Source: Natrinema salsiterrestre
Lineage (GTDB): Archaea > Halobacteriota > Halobacteria > Halobacteriales > Natrialbaceae
NCBI RefSeq assembly: GCF_029502005.1
Contig: NZ_JAMQOT010000002.1
Span: forward strand, 372,001 to 436,000
Length of the DNA stretch: 64,000 nt
Reading direction: 5' to 3'
Under the pieces are notes generated by a model. The model ran no database searches and had not been told where the DNA came from. It saw only the letters and a list, made by a program, of their open reading frames with translations. A program made the position numbers and the translations under genes. Positions 17,724-26,209 of this stretch are shown in pieces; positions within the stretch are counted from its first letter, which is position 1, and each line of letters begins with the position of its first letter.

Positions 17724-18965
17724 TCAGTCAACGCGCTGTTCGCCGGTGCTCGAACGATCCCGCCGATCGCGCTCGAGGATCGTCCCCCCGGCACCGACGA
17801 CGACGTCGACGGGGACGGTCCCGAGGCCGCCGTCGACGTCGCTACTCGAGCGGGCGAGCGCGAGGTCCAGCAGCGATTTGTCGGTGGGCGTCTCGAGTTC
17901 GGTCCAGCGGACGCTCTCGGCTCGTTCGTAGATCCGCCCGCCGGTCGCGACGGCGACCGCGTCGGCCCCGACGGATCGGATCGTCTGGAGCGCTCCCTGC
18001 CCGACGTAGAGCGGGGTCCAGTTCTCGCAGTCCGGGTCGAACCGGTAGGCGATGCCGTCGGACCCGGCGATGAAGATGGATTGCTCGCCGGCCCAGACGT
18101 CCTGAAAGTCGACCTGTGCGTTGCGGACGCCGATCCGTTCCCACGCGTTCGCCGCGTCCTCCCCGCTGGGTTCGGTATCCGCCGCGTCGTCGTCGGCGGA
18201 TTCGGCGGTCGTCGAGTCGGCCGCCGAATCGGCGTCCGTCGATGCGCTCTCCGTCGACTCGCCGTCCGGTCGTTCGAGGTACGCGCCGCCGCTGGTATCG
18301 ACGGCGTAGAACCCGTCCGGACCGGCGGTTACGCCGGGGATCGTCGATCCGCCGCCGGGTTTGACGACGTCTCCCCAGACGGGACAGCCGTCCTCGACGG
18401 TGCAGTCGAGGACCTCCCCTGATCCGTTCGCGATGCGGACCCGCTCCTCGCCGGTCTCTCCGGTGACGGCGATCGCTTCCCAGGTGCTCGTCTTCTCCAT
18501 TGGCGCGGAGTAGTCGCTGAGATGGCCGTCGGCCACGTCGTAGAACCCGAGCGCACCGCTGTCGCCGGCGAACCAGAGCCGACAGCCGTCGTCGGTCGCG
18601 GCGATCGACCGGAGCGTGTTGTCCGAGACGCCCGGCCCCCGTTCGAGGAGCGTCCGCCATCCGTCCGACGTCCGGTGGAGGAAGATGCCGCCCTCGCCGC
18701 ACGCGTACGGGCCGTCCTGTCCGTGGGCGACGCCGTGCAGGGTTCGCGAGGTCGGGGACTCGGCTGCTACCCAACTGCGACGATTCCCGTCTCCGTCGCT
18801 GCCGTCGCCACGAGCGCGTCCCTCGGCGGTGTTCTCTCCCCCGTCGGATCGGGAGTCGTCGCTGTGCGTCCCGCTCGTCGTACCGTCTTCGTTCGAGTTC
18901 ATTGGTATAAGTCGCTTGAGCCAGTCGAGCGCGTTCGTTCCGGATTCCTCGAGCGGATCGATCAT
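17724..18965 (-). CDS. Seven-repeat beta-propeller protein, no export signal
   Basis: A 413-residue protein. A disordered acidic N-terminus (~1-65) is followed by seven BNR/Ycf48-like repeats with the pattern G-x-G-x-(I/L/Y), for example GEGGIFL, GDSGALGFYD, GSGEVLD, SGGAYL, GSDGIAYRF, GGRIYERA and GAGGTILERD. A 45-residue Ser/Asp/Glu insert interrupts blade four (about 225-270). There is no signal peptide, so it should stay in the cytoplasm. It is clearly related to the lipoprotein at 29971-30954 (shared AGDSGALG...YDV). The start overlaps the stop of the dehydrogenase-like gene (ATGA), so the two are coupled. Function unknown. Confidence 0.82.
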   Translation of the reverse strand: MIDPLEESGTNALDWLKRLIPMNSNEDGTTSGTHSDDSRSDGGENTAEGRARGDGSDGDGNRRSWVAAESPTSRTLHGVAHGQDGPYACGEGGIFLHRTSDGWRTLLERGPGVSDNTLRSIAATDDGCRLWFAGDSGALGFYDVADGHLSDYSAPMEKTSTWEAIAVTGETGEERVRIANGSGEVLDCTVEDGCPVWGDVVKPGGGSTIPGVTAGPDGFYAVDTSGGAYLERPDGESTESASTDADSAADSTTAESADDDAADTEPSGEDAANAWERIGVRNAQVDFQDVWAGEQSIFIAGSDGIAYRFDPDCENWTPLYVGQGALQTIRSVGADAVAVATGGRIYERAESVRWTELETPTDKSLLDLALARSSSDVDGGLGTVPVDVVVGAGGTILERDRRDRSSTGEQRVD

Positions 18966-20239
18966 CGAACCACCTCGTGGGCGGCCGCGACGCGGGAGAT
19001 GCCGACGCTGTAGGCTGCTTCGCGCCAGCTCAGGTTACACCGCTCGCGACGGTCTCGGACGTCGTCGATCGCCTCGGTGAGCGCGTAGCCGAACTCGTTG
19101 CTCACGCGAGCGTCGCTCAGCCGGTCGCGACCGACGCTCTGGACCCACTCGAGGTGAGCCGCGACCATCGTTCCGGCCGTCGCCAGGACGTCCGGAACGA
19201 CGGTGATTCCGCGATCCTCGAGGACGCGCTGACCGCCGGGAGTAACGGCACCGGTCGCACCTTCGACGACGATATTCGCCCGGATCGCGTCGGCATTCTG
19301 GGCGGTCACCGCGGTCGCAGGCGCCGCGAGGAGCAGGACATCGACATCCTGCTGGAGGACGTCCTGTGTGCCAATCATCGTTCCGTCGTCGTATTCGGCG
19401 AGGGCACCCGGTCGCTCGAGGTAGCTCGGGACGAGATCCGTGTCGAGTCCGTTCTCGTCGCCCGAAGCGGTGAGTCCGGCCTGATCGCTGCACATCGCGA
19501 CGACGGTGCCGCCCCGGAACTCGAGCAGGCGGGCGGCCGTCGCGCCGAGGGTTCCGGCCCCGTAGACGGCGATCGTCGCGTCCGACAGCGGGCAGTCGTG
19601 GTCGGTCTCGAGGACGTCCCGGGTCACGTGCGCGATACTGTCCCCGCCCGCCCTGGGCATCTCTCGGAAGCCGCCGATGGCGGGTGGTTTGCCGGCGACC
19701 GCCGCGTTTCGGGGTCCGTCGACTCGGTCGGCGGCGGCGTCGACGAACCGCGCCATCGTCCGCTCGTCGGTCCCGACGTCCGGAACTAGGACATCGCTGT
19801 CGGGTCCGACGCCGGTCACACTGCCCGCGTACGACCGAGTGAGCCGGACGCGTTCGTCCCGCGAGAGCGTCGTCGGGTCGACGGCGACGCCGCCCGCCGC
19901 ACCGCCGAACTGGATGCCGGCGAGCGCGGCGCTGACGGTCGCCGCAGCCGCGAGCCCGGCACAATCGTTGCCGGTCAGGTCGGCGGCGTACCGATGCGGG
20001 CCGAGGTACGGGCCGCGAACGTCGTCGTGGCGGACGCGATAGCCGTCGCAGACGCCGAGAGAGCCGTCGTCGCGCTCGAACTGAACCGTGATCCGCTGGC
20101 GGTGGTCGGGATACAGGATCCGCTGCTCGATCTCGTCGGGAAGCGAGAGCCGATCCGCGGCGGTCGTCGCGTACGTCCACGGGGCATCGAGATCGGGATC
20201 TGTTCGACTGATTTCGTCGCTGGTGGTGTTTCTGGTCAT
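18962..20239 (-). CDS. Glu/Leu/Phe/Val dehydrogenase-like protein lacking catalytic lysines
   Basis: A 425-residue member of the amino-acid dehydrogenase family by overall layout: N-terminal substrate domain, then a Rossmann domain with GAGTLG (227-232). The three lysines that define the active site are gone. GPYKGG-type reads GPYLGP (Leu79), the TxKxA lysine is Ser103, and GGxKGG reads GGAAGG (Ala115). The aspartate motif PDVGT (Asp154) is kept. TGRG of the GKP..GG..GR motif is also lost (GKPPAIGGFREMPRAGG). It is likely not an active deaminating enzyme. The ATG at 20239 matches the family start; the longer frame to 20470 is not credible. It overlaps the propeller gene. Confidence 0.85.
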   Translation of the reverse strand: MTRNTTSDEISRTDPDLDAPWTYATTAADRLSLPDEIEQRILYPDHRQRITVQFERDDGSLGVCDGYRVRHDDVRGPYLGPHRYAADLTGNDCAGLAAAATVSAALAGIQFGGAAGGVAVDPTTLSRDERVRLTRSYAGSVTGVGPDSDVLVPDVGTDERTMARFVDAAADRVDGPRNAAVAGKPPAIGGFREMPRAGGDSIAHVTRDVLETDHDCPLSDATIAVYGAGTLGATAARLLEFRGGTVVAMCSDQAGLTASGDENGLDTDLVPSYLERPGALAEYDDGTMIGTQDVLQQDVDVLLLAAPATAVTAQNADAIRANIVVEGATGAVTPGGQRVLEDRGITVVPDVLATAGTMVAAHLEWVQSVGRDRLSDARVSNEFGYALTEAIDDVRDRRERCNLSWREAAYSVGISRVAAAHEVVR

Positions 20240-20396
20240 TGTGGATCGAGTACGCACGTCAGATCGGCCGAGCGGGTCGATCGATCGGGACCGGCGACGT
20301 CTCGGCGGGCGGATCAGTCGACGCGACCGACCCGCCCGTGATCGAAAGAAAACGACCGGCCGTGGCCGTTGCCGGCCGCAACCGCCGACGACTCTC

Positions 20397-20786
20397 TCAT
20401 GGGAGCTCACGAAAGAGACAGCGCCGCTCCCACTCGTAGTGTTCCTCGAGTCGCTCGTTCGCGCGCTCACTCGGTCGATAGGCGTTCGTTCGGCCGTCGA
20501 CCGGGAGTTTCTCGACGTAGCCTTCGTCGACCAGCTCCGCCAGGTTCTGGTAGAGTCGCCCTTGCGTGATCTCCTCGTCGTAGTAGCAGTCGAGTTTGTC
20601 TTTGATAACGAGGCCGTGGGGATTGCGGTCCGCGAGCATCCGAATGACGAACAGTTGATCCCGTTTGAAGCCGGTCAGATTCGTCAGCGGACGAGGATCC
20701 GTGATCTCGCGGGTGCGCCGTTCGGTCCGGTCGTCGGAGGTCGATTCGCCACCGTCGTCGGTATTCTGTGACGTGTGATTGGACAT
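20397..20786 (-). CDS. PadR-family transcriptional regulator
   Basis: A 129-residue winged-helix protein. After a disordered N-terminus (~1-35) comes the PadR domain: LTGFKRDQLFVIRMLAD, NPHGLVIKDKLDCYYDEEI, GRLYQNLAELVDEGYVEK and the wing RTNAYRPSERANERLEEH. It is upstream of the dehydrogenase-like and propeller genes on the same strand, with 157 bp between, and may control them. It also follows the membrane-protein gene at 20872 on the same strand. Confidence 0.92.
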   Translation of the reverse strand: MSNHTSQNTDDGGESTSDDRTERRTREITDPRPLTNLTGFKRDQLFVIRMLADRNPHGLVIKDKLDCYYDEEITQGRLYQNLAELVDEGYVEKLPVDGRTNAYRPSERANERLEEHYEWERRCLFRELP

Positions 20787-20816
20787 CGGTTCGATATCGG
20801 CGGCGAAGCCGCCGAA

Positions 20817-20863
20817 GCTACGCGCGGGGATCGAACCCGCAGCCGGCCGGATCCGAGCGTAGC
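20817..20863 (-). other. tRNA-like acceptor/T-arm remnant
   Basis: Read on the minus strand, a 7-bp stem GCTACGC...GCGTAGC encloses a perfect T-arm (GCGGG TTCGATC CCCGC, plus-strand 20824-20840) set directly against the 3' acceptor strand, as in tRNA. Only 16 nt replace the D and anticodon arms, so it cannot be a functional tRNA. It may be a decayed tRNA end or integration remnant, or chance within the GCGTAGC/GCGAAGCC-type low-complexity sequence around it. Confidence 0.4.
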
Positions 20864-20871
20864 GAGCGGCT

Positions 20872-21198
20872 TCAGGGACCGAACTCTTTCCGATGCTCTC
20901 GATAGAGAACGGCGACGAACGCTCCCAGCGGGAGCAGGCCGAGGATCACGAGCAGGAGTCCGGCGTAGATGATGTTCGGGAGTTGCAATTGGACGATGAA
21001 ATACGACAGGACGGTGATAGCGCCCGTGATCAACAGCGCGATACACGAGCCCACGAGGCCGAAGCTCAACTGCCGGAACCGCCACTTGAGGTTGTCCGAT
21101 CGGCGCAACTGTTTGACCAGGACGACGGTCGACGGAATCGTGATCGCGATCAGTTGGATCAGCATCAGTGCGACGTCAGTACTTGTCGTTGTTGACAT
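20872..21198 (-). CDS. Small membrane protein, three hydrophobic segments
   Basis: A 108-residue protein of unknown function. Hydrophobic segments lie at about 9-27, 45-68 and 75-97. A basic loop (KQLRRSDNLKWRFRQL) separates the first two and the C-terminus is charged (YREHRKEFGP). Codon use fits the genome. It is upstream of PadR and downstream of the oxidase gene on the same strand. I do not recognise the family. Confidence 0.7.
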   Translation of the reverse strand: MSTTTSTDVALMLIQLIAITIPSTVVLVKQLRRSDNLKWRFRQLSFGLVGSCIALLITGAITVLSYFIVQLQLPNIIYAGLLLVILGLLPLGAFVAVLYREHRKEFGP

Positions 21199-21386
21199 GG
21201 TGGTAATCTAGAGTGTCACGAAGGTGGTCCGACTGCGCGCAACTGCGGTGGTCGGAATCGATGCGTCCGTCCGGTCGGCTCGCGGTACGACTGATACTCG
21301 TCAGTCGTCGGTTCGCTCGGTGGATGATCGGATTGGCATCCGCCGACCGCGCGGGCGGCGAGCCCGGCCCTCTCACGGGCCGAACT

Positions 21387-22928
21387 CTACCGCCATTCGC
21401 GCGCGTGGGAGGGACCGTCCTCGAGGTCCCACGGATCGTCTGGAGCTGGGTCGCCGACCCACAGCGATCGACCGAGGTTCAGGAGGAACGCGAGCTGTCC
21501 GGTCGCGATGACGTACGCGCCGACGGTCGCGAGCTGCTGAAGCGGCGCGTAGACCGCCGGATAGGTCGCGACCCGCCGGGGTAGCTGTGCGAGCCCGACG
21601 AACAGGAGCGCACCGAACGTCACCGCGACGCCGACGATCGTGAGCCAGCCGTGCAGGCGGGCGAGGCCGGGCTCGAGGCGCCGACCGGTGAGCAGGGGGT
21701 ACCAGTAGTACGCGCCGGCGACGAGCGAGAGGCCGACGAAGCCCGCGAGCAGGAAGTGGAAGTGCGCGACGACGTAGTAGGTCCCGGTGTAGCGGACGTT
21801 GATCGGGACGACGGCGAGGAAGACGCCGGTGACGCCGCCGACGACGAAGAAACCGACGGCGGCCAGCACCGCGATCATCGGCGCGCTGTACCGAACCGAG
21901 CCGCCCCAGAGCGTCACGAGCCACGTACACAGCTTCGCGGAACTCGGCACGGCCACCGCCAGCGTAGTGAACATGAAGACGGTCCGAACCGACGGGCCGA
22001 CGCCGGTCACGAACATGTGGTGCGCCCAGACGGTGAAGGAGACGACGCCGATCGCCAGCGTCGAGTACACGGACGACCGGCGGCCGAACAGTCGCCGACC
22101 GGCGAAGCGCGGGAGGACGTGGCCGACGATTCCCATCGGCGGTAACACCAGCACGTACACCAGCGGATGGGCGAAGAACCAGAACAGGTGCTGCCAGACC
22201 AGCGGCCCGCGGCCGCCGAGGAGGAACGCGGTGCCGAGCGTTCGGTCGGCGAGCAACAGTGCGATCGCGGCCGCCAGCACCGGGAAGGCGACCAGCGCCA
22301 TCCAGCCGGCCGTCAGCACCGTCCAAGTGAACGTGTCGACGTCGAGCCACCGGATCTCGCGACGCCGCTGGATCGTGGCGACGAGAGTCACCGCCGTCGC
22401 CGCGGTGCCGACCGCGACGAGCAGGAGGCCGACGAGCAACGCATCGACGGCCGGATTCGGTGACAGAACGCTCAGCGGCGGGTAGAGCGTCCACCCGCTC
22501 GCGATCGGCTCGAGTCCGGCGACGCCGAGAATACCGCCGATCGTTCCCGATCGAACCGCCAGCGCCGCCGGCACCTGCAGCCAGAAGGCCCAGACGGCGA
22601 GATTGGGGTGGGCGAGGTCGTCGGTCCCGATCAGCGGGGGCACCGCGGCGTACGCGAACCCCCAGATCGCCGGCAGCACGAACAGGAACAGCATCGTCAG
22701 CCCGTGGGTCGTGAAGAAGGCGTTGTAGGTCTCGGCCGGCCACTGCTCGAGCCCCGGCGTGACGAGCGCCGTTCGGAGGAACAGGGCGTCGAGCCCGCCC
22801 CACAGCCCCATCACCAGCGCGAGCGCGAGGTGCCAGCGAGCGAGCCGCCGGTGACCGACGCTCGAGAGCCCCGCGAGGGGATCGCCGGCTCCCTCGAGCG
22901 CGCGTCGCGGCGTCGACGCTCGGGTCAT
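21387..22928 (-). CDS. Heme-copper oxidase subunit I-like protein (orphan)
   Basis: A 513-residue, ~12-TM protein with all six metal-ligand histidines of cytochrome oxidase subunit I: His75 (FTTHG, low-spin heme), His254 with Tyr258 (HPLVY, CuB and cross-linked Tyr), His303/304 (WAHHM, CuB), and His389/391 (VAHFH, heme ligands). The K-channel Lys332 (VPSSAK) and an Asp equivalent to the D-channel entry (Asp104) are present, but the usual HPEVY glutamate is Leu256. No subunit II or III gene is nearby. The ATG at 22928 overlaps the upstream MFS stop; a longer merged frame to 23939 is an artefact. Confidence 0.88.
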   Translation of the reverse strand: MTRASTPRRALEGAGDPLAGLSSVGHRRLARWHLALALVMGLWGGLDALFLRTALVTPGLEQWPAETYNAFFTTHGLTMLFLFVLPAIWGFAYAAVPPLIGTDDLAHPNLAVWAFWLQVPAALAVRSGTIGGILGVAGLEPIASGWTLYPPLSVLSPNPAVDALLVGLLLVAVGTAATAVTLVATIQRRREIRWLDVDTFTWTVLTAGWMALVAFPVLAAAIALLLADRTLGTAFLLGGRGPLVWQHLFWFFAHPLVYVLVLPPMGIVGHVLPRFAGRRLFGRRSSVYSTLAIGVVSFTVWAHHMFVTGVGPSVRTVFMFTTLAVAVPSSAKLCTWLVTLWGGSVRYSAPMIAVLAAVGFFVVGGVTGVFLAVVPINVRYTGTYYVVAHFHFLLAGFVGLSLVAGAYYWYPLLTGRRLEPGLARLHGWLTIVGVAVTFGALLFVGLAQLPRRVATYPAVYAPLQQLATVGAYVIATGQLAFLLNLGRSLWVGDPAPDDPWDLEDGPSHAREWR

Positions 22929-24295
22929 GCATCCCGTCCGAACGAGAACGCGCGACCCAGTTCGCGGACGCCGAGCAGGCCGACCGTCGTCGCGACCGTG
23001 AAGGCCACGAGGGGATTGATGGCGTACAGGATCCCGCCGAGCAGCGGCGCGGGAACGACGGCGACTCGGACCGCCGTTCGGATTTCGTCGGGGAGCCGCG
23101 GGCCGGGGACGGGAGCCGCTCGAGCGCTCGCGCCGACGGTGGGTCGGAGCGGCTCGATCACGGTGCGAAAGCCGAGGAGCCCGAAGAGGGCGGCGACGGC
23201 GGCGGCGCTGGCCGGTGCCGCCACGAGCGCCATCGGGAGCAGCGAGAGGCCGGCGAGACCGACCGCGAGGAGTAGCCGCCGATCGACGCGCGAGGCGAGT
23301 GTCGGGGACGCGACGGCACCGGCGATGGCACCCGCGGCCTCCGCGAGGACGAACAGTCCGAAGACGGCGGCGGGCGCGAGCGAGAGGCCGCCGATCGAGA
23401 GCCCGATCGCCCGATAATCGACGACCAGGAGGACCAGAAACGGGACGGTCCCCGCGATCGCGACCCGGACGAGCGCGTCGCCGATGACGGCCCAACGCCG
23501 GCGGTCGGGGAGCCGGGAAACGGCGCGCCGGACGACCCCGAGCGATGGATCGACGTCGATCGACGTGACGCCCGTTCGCTCCTCCCGCTCCGATGGGTCG
23601 CCGAAGAGCGACGGGAGAACGCCGACCGTCCCGAGTGCGACTGCGCCGACGATCGCGACCGCAGCGCCGGTCGCGGCGACGAGCGCGAACCCGCCGCGGA
23701 TGCTGTCGGCGCTCGCGACGGCAGTCGTCGCGAACACCGCTGCGGCGACGATACCGAGCGCACCGAGGACGACGTGCGTCCGCTTGTCGGGAACGAGTAC
23801 CGTCCGGTCCGATCGGGCGTGGGCGTCGTCGGCCGCACTCGAGGGAAGCGGCCCGGCGCGGGTGTCCGTCGGCCACAGCCGACGCGTCGGGCCACGAACG
23901 TGCCACGCCTGGAGGAGAACGATGCCGACGACGAGCCAACCCAGCGCCGTCAGAGGGGTTCCCAGCAGCGTATCGAGCGTCGGCGCGCCGGCCCAGGCGA
24001 GCAGGCCGACCGCGGCCAGCAGCGCCGCCAGCACCGCGACCGTCGTCGACTCGAGGGCCGGCGTCGCGTCGCCGCCGAGATCGGCGCTCGAGAGCTCCGA
24101 CGCGGCGACGGCGGTTCCGAGGCCGAGGCTCACCAGCAGGCCGACGACGATCGGCCCGTAGCCGAGCGCCGACAGGAACTCGGGGAGATAGCGTTCGGCC
24201 AGTCGTACCAGCCCGTGGGTCGACACGATCGTTGCGAGGCAGATCAATCTGACCGGATCGCTCCGTTCGACGGCGTCTCTCGGGTGTGGTGTCAT
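22925..24295 (-). CDS. MFS-like membrane transporter
   Basis: A 456-residue protein with about twelve hydrophobic segments in two halves. The N-terminal ...LAERYLPEFLSALGYGPIVVGLLVSLGLG and the internal ASRVDRRLLLAVGLAGLSLLP are typical of major facilitator carriers. The central cytoplasmic loop (FGDPSEREERTGVTSIDVD) is long. It overlaps the oxidase gene by four bases (ATGA), so the two are translationally coupled. The link may be metal or anion handling related to respiration, but substrate is unknown. Confidence 0.8.
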   Translation of the reverse strand: MTPHPRDAVERSDPVRLICLATIVSTHGLVRLAERYLPEFLSALGYGPIVVGLLVSLGLGTAVAASELSSADLGGDATPALESTTVAVLAALLAAVGLLAWAGAPTLDTLLGTPLTALGWLVVGIVLLQAWHVRGPTRRLWPTDTRAGPLPSSAADDAHARSDRTVLVPDKRTHVVLGALGIVAAAVFATTAVASADSIRGGFALVAATGAAVAIVGAVALGTVGVLPSLFGDPSEREERTGVTSIDVDPSLGVVRRAVSRLPDRRRWAVIGDALVRVAIAGTVPFLVLLVVDYRAIGLSIGGLSLAPAAVFGLFVLAEAAGAIAGAVASPTLASRVDRRLLLAVGLAGLSLLPMALVAAPASAAAVAALFGLLGFRTVIEPLRPTVGASARAAPVPGPRLPDEIRTAVRVAVVPAPLLGGILYAINPLVAFTVATTVGLLGVRELGRAFSFGRDA

Positions 24296-24442
24296 GAGTG
24301 CTGGAGTGGGGAAGCAGCGGAGGAGTGGGCGTCTCGAGCGATCGATTGGGACTGCGGTAGGAACCGGAAACGTCGGTAGCGACCGTATCGGCTCGACACT
24401 GGTCGATTTTCGACGGATAACGGGGCCAGGATCACGCGTCTC

Positions 24443-25951
24443 TCATTTCAGCCCGCGATCCTCGAGCGCGTACGCGATCCGCTCGAGGGCCTTGTGGACG
24501 TGATAGATGACGCCCGCGACGTGGGGCGCGAGTCGATTGCCGATTCGAACGCGCTGCTCGCGCTCGAGGGCGACGTAGACCTGGATCGCGAGGAACGGGA
24601 TGGCGACCGCGTTGAAGAGGGCCGTGAACGTCCCGGAGATCGTACCGCCGGCTTCGCCGGGTGGCGGGACGAGGCCGAGCCCGCCGAAGACGAGTTCGAC
24701 GACGAGGCCGGCGACGACCGCCGCGAGGAAGAACGCGACGAAGATGACGCCGGCCATCCGGGTGCCGTAGTACCGACGGTAGGTGCGGACCAGCGGCAGG
24801 ATGAGCAGGTCCGCGAAGATGAACGCCAGGACGCCCCCGAAGGAGACGCCGTTCTGCCAGAGGACGAGCGCGAACGGGACGTTACCGACGGAACAGAGGA
24901 ACGTCAACACCCCGACGACGGCGCCGAGGAAGACGTTCGAGGTGAGTCGCGTGACGCTCCCCTCGGCACCGACGCCGAAGAGCGCGGTCCACCACGAGGT
25001 GGGCACGAGCGCGGCCAGCAGTCCGGCGATGAGGAACCCCAGCAGGATGTCCCGCCAGAGCATGTCCCACTCCCGGATCGCGTTCGCGGTCGCCGACTGC
25101 CAGCGATCGCCCGAGAGGAGTTCCGGGCCGGCGGTGACCGCCTCCCGGTCGGTCGCCGGATCGTACGCGTTCCGACACCCCCCACAGCAGAAGTACTGCC
25201 GTTCACCCTCGATGGTCGCCTCGAGCGTCTCCTCGTCGGTCGGCTCCGCGGCCATCCCGCACGTCGCACACTCGTTTTCTTCGAGCGCCCGCGCGTGGGC
25301 TCTGGCTCGCTCGACCCACGCCTCGGGGACGAACCGGCGGTAGATCACGGCGACGACGAGGATGGCGACAAGCCCGCCGACGATCTCCGCGGCGGCGAAC
25401 TGCCAGCCCAGCAAGAGCGTGACGACGAGGGCGAGCTCGAGGACGAGATCCGTGCTCGCGAACTGGAACGCGCCGAGACTGGACGCGGCCGACGCGCCTT
25501 TCGTGAACAGCGTTCGCGTCGTCGCGACCGCGGAGAACGAACAGCTCGAGGAGGACGCCCCGAACAGGGCGCCGTAGCCGACCTCCCGCCAGCCGTCGTC
25601 GCCGAGGTAGTCGGTGAGTTGGTCCTCGTCGACGAACTCCTGCACCGCGCCGGTGATCGTGAAGCCGAGCACGAGCGCCCACCAGGTGTCCCAGGCCATC
25701 TCGAACGCGATGATCAGGCCCTCGACGACGCCCAGAACGACGGCTCCGAGCAGGCCGACGAGCCGGGCCGCGAGATCGAGCCCGCCGCCTTCCGGGGGAG
25801 CGATCCCGGGATCGACCGACTGTGCTACCGAAATCGGACCGTTCAGGAGCGGTCCCCGGTCGATCGCCGTCAGCGCCAGCGATGCGAGCGGACGTCCGCC
25901 TGCGAGCACGGGGCCGAACGCGTCGGTGATGGCGTGGAGTACTGAGAGCAT
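24443..25951 (-). CDS. Predicted permease (DUF318/ArsP-like) with inserted YHS/TRASH-like metal domain
   Basis: A 502-residue membrane protein. Two permease halves (about 60-215 and 290-480) contain the conserved small-residue/cysteine segment GASSSSCSFSAVATTRTLF and, in the second half, CSVGNVPFALVLWQNG. Between them (about 235-270) is a cysteine cluster ENECATCGMAAEP then QYFCCGGCRNAYD, the pattern of YHS/TRASH metal-sensing domains. Such permeases are linked to export of metalloids or metals. The fused domain may bind a metal such as copper. It is followed by the MFS and oxidase genes on the same strand. Confidence 0.85.
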   Translation of the reverse strand: MLSVLHAITDAFGPVLAGGRPLASLALTAIDRGPLLNGPISVAQSVDPGIAPPEGGGLDLAARLVGLLGAVVLGVVEGLIIAFEMAWDTWWALVLGFTITGAVQEFVDEDQLTDYLGDDGWREVGYGALFGASSSSCSFSAVATTRTLFTKGASAASSLGAFQFASTDLVLELALVVTLLLGWQFAAAEIVGGLVAILVVAVIYRRFVPEAWVERARAHARALEENECATCGMAAEPTDEETLEATIEGERQYFCCGGCRNAYDPATDREAVTAGPELLSGDRWQSATANAIREWDMLWRDILLGFLIAGLLAALVPTSWWTALFGVGAEGSVTRLTSNVFLGAVVGVLTFLCSVGNVPFALVLWQNGVSFGGVLAFIFADLLILPLVRTYRRYYGTRMAGVIFVAFFLAAVVAGLVVELVFGGLGLVPPPGEAGGTISGTFTALFNAVAIPFLAIQVYVALEREQRVRIGNRLAPHVAGVIYHVHKALERIAYALEDRGLK

Positions 25952-26109
25952 AATGGATGTCGGCGCGGTCGCAGCGTATCGACGGATAGACGAGTAACGC
26001 CTGAACAGCCGGGAAGCGGATAGTAGCGGCTGTGCTGTCGGGCCGGGATGTCATCCGCGCCGGGTGCGCGTCGTCCGGGCCAACCAACAATAATAACCAA
26101 TGGCTTGTG

Positions 26110-26123
26110 CCGTATAAATACGG
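26110..26123. promoter_or_regulatory. TATA-containing palindrome upstream of permease
   Basis: CCGTAT-AA-ATACGG is a perfect palindrome with a TATA-like core, 159 bp upstream of the permease start at 25951. It is the most promoter-like element in this gap. A role is inference. Confidence 0.35.
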
Positions 26124-26209
26124 ACGAAACCTAGAGAATGTACACCGAGAACGGGTGGTCGACCTGCGGTTCGATCGGGCTCGGAAAGGGGTCGCTTACC
26201 CGGCCGGTT

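Noticed and set aside
22929-23939. Extended N-terminus of the oxidase frame (to 23939)
   Set aside because: It covers the MFS-like gene in another frame and is Arg/Pro-rich nonsense. The ATG at 22928 overlaps the MFS stop and matches the family start.
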